Part shown: piece after piece, positions 1-8,001 of the stretch
Position numbering within the stretch: the stretch's first letter is position 1
How the letters are laid out: each line of letters begins with the position of its first letter
Assembly (NCBI GenBank): GCA_025201705.1
Contig: MU617382.1
Span: 1-14,333 of the forward strand
DNA length: 14,333 nucleotides
Direction of reading: 5' to 3'
DNA from: Dissophora ornata
Taxonomy: Eukaryota; Mortierellomycota; Mortierellomycetes; Mortierellales; Mortierellaceae
Position numbers and translations under genes: made by a program
The notes under the pieces: generated by a model
Told to the model about the DNA's origin: nothing
Database searches by the model: none
The model's input: only the letters and a program-made list of their open reading frames with translations

Positions 1-100
1 TTTGGAGGGGTTGGAGACCACCCTCGCTACAGTCCGACAATCGCCCATCGCAACCATATGGACGCCATCAAGCAGAAACGCCCGATTCTCGCTGCAATAG

Positions 101-170
101 GAAGACAGGAACAAGTGGAGACAGAAGACAGGAACAAGGAGAGGCAGGAGACAAGAAGGGACAGGAACAG
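101..170. repeat. Purine-rich degenerate direct repeat, about three copies
   Basis: The 15-mer GAAGACAGGAACAAG occurs at 101-115 and again at 124-138. A degenerate third copy (GAAGGGACAGGAACAG) starts near 155. The whole stretch is almost purely A and G. One forward frame is open from the window edge to 270, but its translation is low-complexity Arg/Glu/Asp/Gln and matches no family I recognise, so I read it as repeat rather than as a gene. Confidence 0.6.
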
Positions 171-237
171 GAGTTGGAGCAATGATGATGGTCTTATTAC
201 TAGAACTACAGCTATATATATACAAGTTGGGTCTGGT

Positions 238-321
238 GCTGACGTACAGATGCTGATGCAACGTTGCTGATGCAAGGGCGCTGATGCAATGTCGCTGATG
301 AAACGCTGCTGACGAACCAAG
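238..321. repeat. 14-bp tandem repeat, six imperfect units
   Basis: Units begin at 238, 252, 266, 280, 294 and 308 with an exact 14-bp period. The consensus starts GCTGATGCAA and is followed by four variable bases. The four central units are best conserved; the first and last read GCTGACG. A further weak unit may start at 322. The period is not a multiple of three and the stops in all frames suggest a non-coding minisatellite. It lies directly before the truncated nuclease gene and may mark where that gene's 5' half was lost. Confidence 0.85.
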
Positions 322-357
322 GTTGACTAATCTGTTGCACTCGCTCCACAACAAGAG

Positions 358-1108
358 ATGAATGGAGATCTTTGGGCAAGAGCAGATCTCGACTGTGACA
401 AGACTGGCACTTCCATACCATCCATCAAGGATATCGAGAACCTTGTCCTCCCCTCCCAGTACGAGTCCCAAGAAGACTGTGAGACGGCTATTCAGCGGAT
501 CATCCAAGTTGGTCCAGTCCTACAAGGCTTCTATGCCTCCAATCGGATTCAAAGGCTGAACTGGGAGCAACGGAAGTCCAAGGATGCAGAGATGGATTGG
601 GCGATTGATGCCGTCCTGAGGAGTTGTACCAGAAAGACTCTCTTCTGTTATGGGAACGGGAAATTCCGAACAGGACTCAACTTGGCATCCGTTCATGAGT
701 CGTACAAGGGCAAGTTTGCGCAGAAGGTGAGTCTTTTTGACTATTGTGCATTTTCAGCTTCTTCTTTCGGGCTTCAACCAAAACAGACCTTCACTCATAT
801 GATATATTTTTATTTCCTAGGCGACCACCGCCGGGCATGTGGTAGTTCTGATGGATGAGATGCTCACTTCGTCCCTTTGCCCGATATGCGTGGAGATTGG
901 GGTCTCATCGCGGCTAACCAAGCCAACAATGAGATCCTGTGCCTGTCTGAGTTGTGGTCGTTGGCTACATAGAGACATTGTCGGCGCCCACAACCTGGCC
1001 ATCGTAGGGGAGACCTGGATTCGGAGCCTTACCCGCCCAGGTCCTCTTTGTCGGATGAGTGGTAGTGCGCCCTCCACTGGAAATCCCACCCTCCATAATT
1101 CGAACTAG
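358..1108 (+). pseudogene. Fanzor (eukaryotic TnpB-like) RNA-guided nuclease, C-terminal half
   Basis: Two exons, 358-726 and 821-1108, join in phase 0 across a 94-nt GTGAGT...CCTAG intron and give 218 residues. The second exon carries the diagnostic end of the TnpB/Fanzor RuvC fold: DEMLTSS with the RuvC-II glutamate (E136), CPIC (143-146), a second cysteine cluster ending SCG (163-169), and LHRDIVGAHNLA with the RuvC-III aspartate (D175). The helical region before it (FYASNRIQRLNWEQRKSKDAE, then YGNGKF) fits the segment between RuvC-I and RuvC-II in fungal Fanzors as I recall them. No RuvC-I aspartate is visible: an in-frame stop lies at 328 and the repeats above precede it. Family members are several hundred residues long, so this is either a 5'-truncated relic or the last exons of a gene beginning outside the window. 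Such proteins are spread by transposons and use a guide RNA from the element's end to cut DNA. The family call is fairly sure; whether it works is not known. Confidence 0.75.
727..820 (+). other. Intron within the Fanzor fragment
   Basis: The donor is GTGAGT at 727 and the acceptor TTTCCTAG ends at 820, preceded by a T-rich tract. Removing 94 nt restores one continuous frame linking the helical region to the zinc ribbon. Reading through the intron destroys the conserved motif. This is the main evidence that the two parts belong to one gene. Confidence 0.75.
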
Positions 1109-1228
1109 ACTAGCTTAGCTGTGCCGAAAACACAGTCACATTTATCTCAGCGTTGTCTTCTTGACAACCGAAGGGATAAAAGCATCCCTCGAAGACCCCA
1201 TTCCTATGCTCAATAATCATTATTATAA
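1109..1228 (+). promoter_or_regulatory. TAF7 promoter/leader squeezed against the Fanzor stop codon
   Basis: Only 120 bp separate the Fanzor stop from the TAF7 ATG. The stretch holds a TATA-like GATAAAAG (1175-1182) inside a short inverted repeat (GGGAT 1173-1177, ATCCC 1184-1188). A near-perfect palindrome AATAATCATTATT (1212-1224) ends four bases before the start codon. Any Fanzor 3'-end guide RNA would also have to lie here or overlap TAF7. Its regulatory role is inferred from position only. Confidence 0.4.
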
Positions 1229-3251
1229 ATGTCGAATCCAGGGACATCAGGGGGATCAGGCGCAACCGGATCTGGGTTTCAGTCCAGCCTGTACCCGCAG
1301 CCGATCGGGACATTCTCGTCCGTAGGAGGCGTGCCAACGTCTGCATCACATTCCAGCAACATCACAACAGCGACAGCAGGCATGTCTATAACTGGTAACA
1401 GCTCATCATTGCTATCGTCAGGGCTGCCTACAATGGGGACAGCACCTCTCACTACAGCGCCAGCAGGTACCGCACCTCGGAAACAGCTCGCAGCAGCAGC
1501 AGCGGCAGGGGCTGCCGCAGGGGCTAACAAATCTGGAGGACGGGCAAAGGCGCCATATAAAAAAGGAGTTCCTGGAACAGGGAAACGAGGCGGTCGAGGG
1601 GGTGGTGGACGCGGAGGCGGAAGGTCAGGGGGTAGCGGTGGCGGAGGTGGAGAGGATGATGATGGTGACGATGTAGGAGGAAACAAAGGAAAGGATTCAG
1701 ATGACGATAATGACGATGATCCTGAAGTGAGCATTGAAGAACAATTCATTTTAAGACTGCCACCAGGAGAAATGTGTGATCGGTTCAGGGAGAAAGTTTT
1801 AGCACGCGAAGTGGATGAGTCAGTCAAGCTGCGGTTCTCTGGTGAGCAAAACTAAAAGTACTAATCTCGACTCGCCTCTGCAACATCACTGAACGGTACC
1901 TAGATCTCTAACGTTTTGCATATTTCAAATAGATCCGAGGCGAGGAACGTTTACATTTGAGGATATCGAGTTTCCGACAAAACTCGTGGATCTACCGACA
2001 ATCATTGAAGCTCAAAAGACGCTTAATGGGAAACAAATGTACAAAATCGCAGACATCTCACAGATGTTGATCGTGGATCTAACTCCAGTGGAGAAGGTAC
2101 CGGAGGTCAAAACAGAGCCATCAACGCTGCAGGTAAACGGATCTATGCCAGCACCGAAATCATTGCCGCCGCTCAAGCCAAGCGACTATGTCTGGCCTGA
2201 TGGCTTGACGAACCCACTGAAGAACGTGCGCAAGCGGCGGTTCCGGAAACGCGTCTCCAAAGTAGCTGTGGAGGGTGTCGAGAACGAGATTGAGCGGTTG
2301 CTACAGGAAGATGCGCTTGCTGAAGAAGTGGTTTACGAGATTCGGGAGCAAATCGATGGCATGGACAGATTCGACTCGGACGATGGAGCCACACCAGCGC
2401 CAGAGGGTGGCCATAGCGATATGGACATGGATGCCGAGATGATGGATATGGATGAGGAAGAGGAAGAAGAAGACGAGGACGAGGATGACCTCCTGGCAGA
2501 GCTCGAGAGAAAGATTGGAGGCGGAGAGAATTCCTCAGACGAGGAGGGCGAAGAAGACGGTGGCACTCCTCGACCTCACGGTGCTACCACGAAGCCAGGT
2601 GTTGGCGGCAGTAGCGCAAGCACTGCTATCAGTAGCAAAGCAGGATCAATTGAAAGTAAGGCGGGCGCCGCATTGGGATCTGCGGGCGGTGCGAGCGGAC
2701 ATCCTAATACACAAGCAGGACTGGCATCCTCAGCCGCCAGCGGTTTATCTTTGGCAGCTAAGCAGGGTGACAAGGGCAAGGCCAAAAGCAACCAGGATGA
2801 TGACGAGGATGAGGATGAGGACGATGAAGAAGAGGAGGAAGAGGAAGAGGAAGAAGACGATGACGACGATGACGACGATGACAGTGGATCAGAAGAAGAC
2901 GACGAGGACGATGGTGAGAGTGCGCAGATGGAGAAGTTGCTGAAGGACGAGATAAGAGAGCTGAATGGAAAAGTCAAGGATACTCAAGAGAAGCTCCAGT
3001 CAGCACCCAACGATATCCTCAAGGTATGAAGGTTCTTTGGGCGTTTACGAGGCATGATTCAATGTCTAAGCACGGCGTCCTAACTTTTTCTTCTTATCTC
3101 GCTTTCTTTCTTTTTCTTTTCCTTTTCCTTTTCCTTTACCATCTAACAGCGACGCTTTGGAACTATCCTGGACACACTTCGAAAGGAGCTGGAACTCAAG
3201 ACGATGCAACTCGAGGAAGCCAAGGGGCGCACAAAATCTAAAGGAAAATAA
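1229..3251 (+). CDS. TAF7: Transcription initiation factor TFIID subunit 7 (TAF7)
   Basis: Exons 1229-1841, 1933-3023 and 3150-3251 give 601 residues. Introns are 91 nt (GTGAGC...AAATAG) and 126 nt (GTATGA...TAACAG, long pyrimidine tract). TAF7 is a nuclear subunit of the general factor TFIID; in animals it binds TAF1 and restrains its acetyltransferase. The TAFII55 N-terminal domain starts near residue 168 (EEQFILRLPP), crosses intron 1 (LRFSDPRRGTFTFEDIEF) and continues with KLVDLPTIIEAQKTLNGK and YKIADISQMLIVDL. The family signature LKNVRKRRFRKR lies near 299-310. Before the domain is a Ser/Ala/Gly-rich tail with an RGG-like stretch and Asp-rich run. After it come two long Glu/Asp tracts (about 374-392 and 494-532) and a C-terminal coiled coil (KLLKDEIRELNGKVKDTQEK, then RRFGTILDTLRKELELK). 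The length resembles the yeast protein more than the shorter human one. The first ATG follows an AT-rich leader. Identification is secure; exon borders are predicted. Confidence 0.95.
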
Positions 3252-3252
3252 A
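3247..3252 (+). terminator. AATAAA polyadenylation hexamer overlapping the TAF7 stop
   Basis: The sequence AATAAA spans the TAA stop codon of TAF7 (3249-3251). Cleavage would be expected some 10-30 nt downstream, leaving a very short 3' UTR before the convergent mL44 gene. A T-rich stretch follows at about 3310-3330. Use of this signal is inferred. Confidence 0.4.
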
Positions 3253-3437
3253 CCATGTCGCCGATTTTCAACAAAAGTCATTGCATTTTTACAAATGATG
3301 TTTATGATATGTTTTTTTTTTCTTCATTTCTAGCGTGAATGACAAACGAACAACAACAAAAAAAGGTGTGATAATAATATGCTCAGATGGCCCACCAACT
3401 GCTCCCTGGATACCCCTTGCGACCTCGATGAATCCTC

Positions 3438-4882
3438 TTAGACGATAATGTCCGTGTCGCCGATCTTTGTTGGCTTGTAAACTGTTCCCTCAATCTCCAC
3501 ATCCGACGGCAGTGCAAAGTCCCTCAATTCCTCCATGTAGTACTTCGTCAACGCATCCATGCTTGCCCTGAACTCAGCCATCTTCAACGACGATCCAAAG
3601 CCCTCGCCGATCTTTTCCGTGCCAGAGTAAACACCGACGATGAAGACCGGTGCCTTGGACTGACGACCAGTCTCAGCCATCAGACGAGCCACGGGGTGCT
3701 CGCGTCCCAGGCGCTTCATCAAGAACGAAAGGTACCGCTTGGGCTCCTCGATCTGAAGCAGGGAATTGACGTCAAACTCACGAGACAAGAAATGGGCGTG
3801 GACAAACTCGCGAGCCCTGATAGGGCCCTGATCCACGTAGAGGGCTCCGACGATCGCACGTACGACCGATGCCTTGACAGTCTTTGATGACAGCTGGTAC
3901 TCCACTTCAGGCTACAAAATAAAAAGGATTTCGTAAACATGTCAGATCAAGATTGATACAAGACAGAATCCGAGTGGAAACACAAAGCGGCGTTCAGTCT
4001 CTGATTACACTTACGTTGGAGTGAGCCCAGCGAGCGACATCATCAACACCAAACTCCTTGGCCATAAGCTCCAAGGTGCCTGTCCGAGTGTAGATGTGAA
4101 CAGCCTCCTCCAATGTCTTAGCAGGCATCTTTGGGTATTTGGTGTTGAGGTACTCGAGCACGAACATCTGCATGACCTTGGCGCCTGTAGCATTTCCGAT
4201 TCACAAAAACAAAAACAGTAGTCAGCAACAAATCCAGTGCCAGACATTTGATTGTCCAATTTGCTCCGCAACCCAGCAGTTGATCCATAGATCAAACTCT
4301 GTGTGGAGCTGATCTGCTAGGCTTACCAAGGAGGTCAAGTCCCTGGTTGGTCTGAATGCCGACTCTCTCGTAGCTTGGATGCGTGACAATGCGCATCAAG
4401 AGGGTTTGATCCTTCAAGTTGTTCAGCCCCAAACGGTGAGCGAACGCAACAACAGCTGGCGTGATGGTTTCTATCCTGTATTTTGAATCCTGGCCGATCT
4501 CTGTTGCTGCTTCTGATGATGATGGAATTGCGGCATTCTGTTGGCTATCCTCACTCTCCTTCTGCAACTTTGACTTTTTGACCGGCTTGACATTGATAAG
4601 GAACGTGCGGGCGAGCGTAGGAGGGCATGCTGTTAGAATAAGAAGAGACATGTTGATCGGGATCAGAAGGTCGGAACAGGGTTAGCAATGAGATTCACGT
4701 CGTCCATTGAACGCCCCTGGCATCCCGTGAAGACGGTATGTATCTAGTGTGCCCCTGCGTCGATACCATTTCCGGAAGGGAAAGGAAAGCTCCTGGAATT
4801 GCAAAGGAAACGCACCTCGGACAGCGGAAGCACGAATGCTGCTCCTGGCGAGGACAAGTGGTGAGCGAAGAAGTCCGGCCAT
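3438..4882 (-). CDS. Mitochondrial large-subunit ribosomal protein mL44 (MRPL3/MRPL44 family)
   Basis: Four exons on the minus strand (4882-4816, 4629-4327, 4184-4015, 3911-3438) encode 337 residues. Introns are 186, 142 and 103 nt, with donors GTGCGT, GTAAGC and GTAAGT and acceptors ending AACAG, TACAG and TGTAG. mL44 is a structural protein of the mitochondrial ribosome built from an RNase III-like domain and a double-stranded-RNA-binding domain. The N-terminus MAGLLRSPLVLARSSIRAS is Arg/Ser-rich without acidic residues, as in a mitochondrial presequence. The RNase III-like part covers about 60-215: the site normally reading LEFLGDAV reads LDLLGAKV at 121-127 after splicing, and the second signature reads VVRAIVGALYVDQG, so catalytic acidic residues are replaced. 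The dsRNA-binding domain is about 239-307 (VFIVGVYSGTEKIGEGFGSS...AEFRASMDAL). Convergent with TAF7 and divergent from IPMK. Exon 1's donor is the least certain border; a donor at GTGAAT further on would lengthen the N-terminus. Confidence 0.88.
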
Positions 4883-5266
4883 GGTGAGGAGGAGGAAGAA
4901 GAAAGAGGTTGTTCCGGTGTAGCTGGCGTGTATTATTGTTTTTTTCCCGTAGAAGGAAGGCGCAAGCGGACGACCAAGAAAGCGAATGCGAGTGGGAGTA
5001 GCTTCGAAATGCCTCCTGTTCCTAGTTTCCTTGTTCCTTGTGGCCCAGAAGGTGAGGACAAGTGTAAACAACAGGGACAAGCCACTTGTGCCCGAAAGGG
5101 ACTTGGGCGCCACGAATCCCAAAATGGAAGATCAAACAGGTTATTTTTTTCTTTTTTGGCTGTGAGCATTTATACATTATTACTAAGTCTCTCTTCTCCC
5201 CTGACTTCTCCTAAATAACATTCCTTCTCTCCCTAATCAATTCCCATCCCTTTTTCTCCCCAGCTA
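4883..5266. promoter_or_regulatory. Divergent promoter region of mL44 and IPMK
   Basis: This 384-bp spacer separates the two divergent start codons. The mL44 side is rich in GGA repeats on the plus strand, giving a pyrimidine-rich leader, and its ATG lies in CACCATGG. The IPMK side carries TTTATACATT near 5170 and a CT-rich leader. That leader ends in CTCCCCAG three bases before the ATG, which resembles a splice acceptor, so an intron in the 5' UTR is possible. No clear TATA box and no other gene was seen. Confidence 0.45.
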
Positions 5267-6507
5267 ATGAAACTTACCCCCATTACCAACCAGGTTGGCG
5301 GACACGAAGGTGTGCTCTCATTAGGCGACGAAAATGAAATCATTGTCAAGCCAGCCCTGCCCATGGAATTCCGCTTCTACGAGGAGTCCGTTCTCCACCC
5401 AGAACTCCAGGCCTGGATGCCCACATACTATGGAAGCCTCACACTAACACGCCAACAGCCAAAGCAACAGCAGATAGGGGCCGATGGACAGATGGGTGGA
5501 GAAGCTGCCGAGCCAACTATCAAGGCCCTGAATGGATATGCCATCACAGATATGCTGTCCTTTGACCTGGCGGGTCAGGTACAGGCACAGGAACAGCTTC
5601 TGGATGGAGTCGAGTTGGATAAAGATGAGAACGACGACGAGTGCCTCTGTCTCGAGAATATCGCCCATGGGTTCACAAAACCCTGTGTCTTGGATCTGAA
5701 GCTGGGTACCCAGTTGTACGACGACGACGCTTCTGACGATAAGAAGATGCGTCTAGGAGCTGTAGCAGCCAATACAACGAGCGGAAGTCTTGGGATGCGT
5801 GTGGTTGGATTCCACGTAGGTGATTCTCTTTTCAATCAACATTTGATCTGCAGTGTTTTGATGCACATCCATCCATGATGCATGATGTCGGCTGATATCA
5901 TGTGTCCTGTGCTAACCACATCACGTCTTTTGTTTTTGATTACGCCCAGGTCTATGACAGCGAAAAAGGCGATTTTATCAAGTATTCGAAAGTGTATGGT
6001 AAAGCTCTGACGCAGGACACGGTCTTGGATGGATTCCGTGCCTACTTCTCTGCAAAAATCGGTCCAAAGAGGATGCGACTAGTCGTGGAAAGATTCGTGA
6101 ATGATCTGACTGACTTTTTGGAGACGATCAAGACTCAGGAAGCGAGGTTGCGATCGAGCTCTCTACTGATGTTATATGAGGGCGATTCAGAGGCGTTTGA
6201 CGATGCACTTTTGCTAGAGCAGGATGCTATCACTTCGGTTGTAGCGAGAGCAAGAGTTTTGTCGGAGAGGAATGACAGCGCCAAGTCAAACGGCGAAGAG
6301 GAGGATGAGGAAGATGAAGAAGATGAGTACAATGAAGAAGACGACGACGAACTCGCCCAGAAGGTCACGGACATGAGGCTGATTGATTTTGCACACTCGA
6401 CCTGGACGCCTGGTCAGGGCCCTGATGAAGGGGTTGTCCTGGGCGTCAAGAGCGCGCTCATGTTATTTGAAAGACTTTTGGAGGAGGATTACTCCTCGGA
6501 GGAGTAG
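5267..6507 (+). CDS. Inositol polyphosphate multikinase (Arg82/IPMK family)
   Basis: Exons 5267-5815 and 5950-6507 join in phase 0 across a 134-nt intron (GTAGGT...GCCCAG), giving 368 residues. Arg82/IPMK enzymes phosphorylate InsP3 and InsP4 towards InsP5 and, in fungi, also affect transcription of arginine and phosphate genes. The N-terminus NQVGGHEG (8-15) with KPALPMEFRFYEE (28-40) is typical of the family. The catalytic PxxxDxKxG motif is PCVLDLKLG (139-147). SSSLLMLYEG (252-261) is the SSLL motif, and LIDFAHSTW (327-335) holds the metal-binding aspartate D329. Two acidic inserts, near 115-126 and 299-317, separate the conserved blocks. The size fits fungal Arg82 (about 350 residues) far better than the much larger Kcs1 kinases. 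The IP6K and IP3K subfamilies share these motifs, so the exact substrate is inferred from length and context. Confidence 0.92.
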
Positions 6508-6520
6508 ACTGATTGAAGAA

Positions 6521-6650
6521 AATATATCCGGCATTCATGCCTGTAGAATGCATAGAATAATAGCCTTAGAAACGGCATCTATGTTTGTAGAATGCGTAAT
6601 ATATCCGTGGCAACGGCATTCATGCCTGTAGAGTGCATAAAATACCAGAT
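6521..6650 (+). repeat. Three imperfect 41-44-bp repeats with hairpin potential in the IPMK 3' region
   Basis: Related units start at 6530, 6574 and 6615. Each begins GGCAT, contains TTTGTAG or CCTGTAG, and ends GARTGC followed by an A/T-rich spacer. AATATATCCG precedes the first unit (6521) and recurs at 6598. Within a unit GCATTC pairs with GAATGC across a 9-nt loop; the third copy keeps pairing through a G-U wobble. GGCATTCATGCC alone can form a rival hairpin. The block begins 14 nt after the IPMK stop, so it probably lies in the 3' UTR. Confidence 0.65.
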
Positions 6651-6744
6651 TAAAATGCAAACATTGTAAGCGAGTAATATTTTCTCTGTGGGTAACTGTT
6701 GATGCTGCTCATCTCTATTTTTATGTGTTCAAAAGCAGTATCTT

Positions 6745-7359
6745 TCAATCGCATCGTCCATCCGCCGGTCCATCCTTCCAACGCTCATCCAACTTTTCGC
6801 AGTCAAAGATATCCTTGCCCAACATCTCGTTCACCTTGTTATGCATCCCACACATCCACCAGGACAACTCCTTTCGGCTCTCGACCTTTGGCGGATCAAC
6901 CTTCATTTCTTGACGCAAGTGCTCCGCACAATGGCCACAAGGATAAAACTGCGAGAATGAGCTCAACAGAGACTTCATAGTCGATTGCTCCATCGCTGAG
7001 GGTTTGTCCGGGTAATACGCCGTCATCGTATGCAAAAACGTCCAGGTTGCTCGGCCGAGAATCTCTTTATCTGGTGGGCATTCCGCTTCGTAGTTGAAGG
7101 TTGGCGATCCGCCTGCTCCCGCGGTTGCTGCTGCCGTGGATGCACCTAAGGCACCTACTGCAGCAGCCGCCGTGGCACCAGTACTAGTGCCTGACGACTC
7201 TTTTGATTCCTTTTTGGTCTTTGATTTGCCAATCTTGGACCAGCTCTTCCAGTCCGTACAAGTGCGGCAGGGCTTTCCGTCAGGACCCAGCACCATGCCT
7301 GGAGGCAAGGCGGCACTGCTGCTATCAGCCTGAGGTGAGACGTGGTCAGGAGAAGGCAT
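6745..7359 (-). CDS. ERV1: FAD-linked sulfhydryl oxidase Erv1/ALR
   Basis: A single-exon gene of 204 residues. Erv1 works in the mitochondrial intermembrane space: it re-oxidises Mia40 and passes electrons from dithiols to cytochrome c or oxygen. The shuttle pair is CRTC (31-34). A Gly/Ala/Ser-rich linker follows, then the catalytic FAD domain starting CPPDKEILGRATWTFLHTM. YPCGHC gives the active-site CxxC at 141-144, and HNKVNEMLGKDIFDC contains the FAD-binding HN motif. Cysteines 170 and 187 form the structural pair; their distances from CxxC equal those I recall for yeast Erv1 (Cys130, 159, 176). The chosen ATG gives the usual family length. The frame stays open upstream to 7620 with in-frame ATGs at 7545 and 7620, so a longer form is possible. 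Tandem to the secreted-protein gene and convergent with IPMK. Confidence 0.94.
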   Translation of the reverse strand: MPSPDHVSPQADSSSAALPPGMVLGPDGKPCRTCTDWKSWSKIGKSKTKKESKESSGTSTGATAAAAVGALGASTAAATAGAGGSPTFNYEAECPPDKEILGRATWTFLHTMTAYYPDKPSAMEQSTMKSLLSSFSQFYPCGHCAEHLRQEMKVDPPKVESRKELSWWMCGMHNKVNEMLGKDIFDCEKLDERWKDGPADGRCD

Positions 7360-8001
7360 TATTACGACTTTTGTCAGGGGACCAGTGGTGAAAAGAGAGG
7401 AAAATAAAAAGACAGAGCTGTTTTGCTGTGCGACTCCTGAATCCACCGAGAGCGATGCACTTGAATGCCGACGCAAAGTTTGTGGAAAGGAATGGCAAAG
7501 AAAAGAACAAAAAGTGCGAAGCAGCACACCGTTGGGATTATTCATTATTGCCTGATCCAGACAAAGACAGCCGGAAAGGCACAAAAAAAAACAGACATCA
7601 CGTGTATGAGGAAAATGCATGTTTATTACTTTGCTGCTGCTGCGCGACGCTATACGCTACAACGAGAATAAGAGTGAAGCAATAGGAGTTTTTTTCACTC
7701 AGGATATGGGACCAGCCAAGAAGAGAGTGATAACGGCTATTTGCTCCAGGTCAAACATATAAGGGATGCCGGGATAAGAATATAGACAGAAGAAGGCAAG
7801 ACCGAGAAGAATGAAGGTGAAGGAAGGAGGAGTGGCGAAGGTGGTAAAAGAGAAAGGGTATACAAACGTTACATACAAAGATGGGCGACGACGATAGAGC
7901 GGACATCACGAGGGGAAGGATATGTACAGAGAGAAGCAATGGACAGAGTGCGTCAACGAGCCTGGTTGGTCGTTCGATTCCCGAGGATTCATCCAAAAAA
8001 A
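7360..8001 (-). other. Spacer between the secreted-protein gene and ERV1
   Basis: This 642-bp stretch must hold the 3' UTR of the secreted-protein gene and the promoter and leader of ERV1, both on the minus strand. No TATA box is evident. The minus-strand frame of ERV1 is open up to 7620. A run GTTCGATTCCCG near 7971-7982 resembles a tRNA T-arm, but no acceptor stem or other arms fit it. No further gene was recognised. Confidence 0.5.

Noticed and set aside
1..270. Open forward frame from the window edge, possibly the N-terminal part of the Fanzor protein
   Set aside because: The translation is low-complexity from purine repeats, shows no RuvC-I DxG-like motif, and ends before the 14-bp repeat out of phase with the frame at 358.
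1279..1827. Long minus-strand frame opposite TAF7 exon 1, and the similar ones opposite the acidic tracts
   Set aside because: Ser/Pro-rich shadows of Gly-, Glu- and Asp-coding repeats on the plus strand; no start or family evidence.
7960..7990. tRNA-like T-arm (GTTCGATTCCCG)
   Set aside because: The flanking stem bases do not pair, and no acceptor, D or anticodon arm could be fitted around it.
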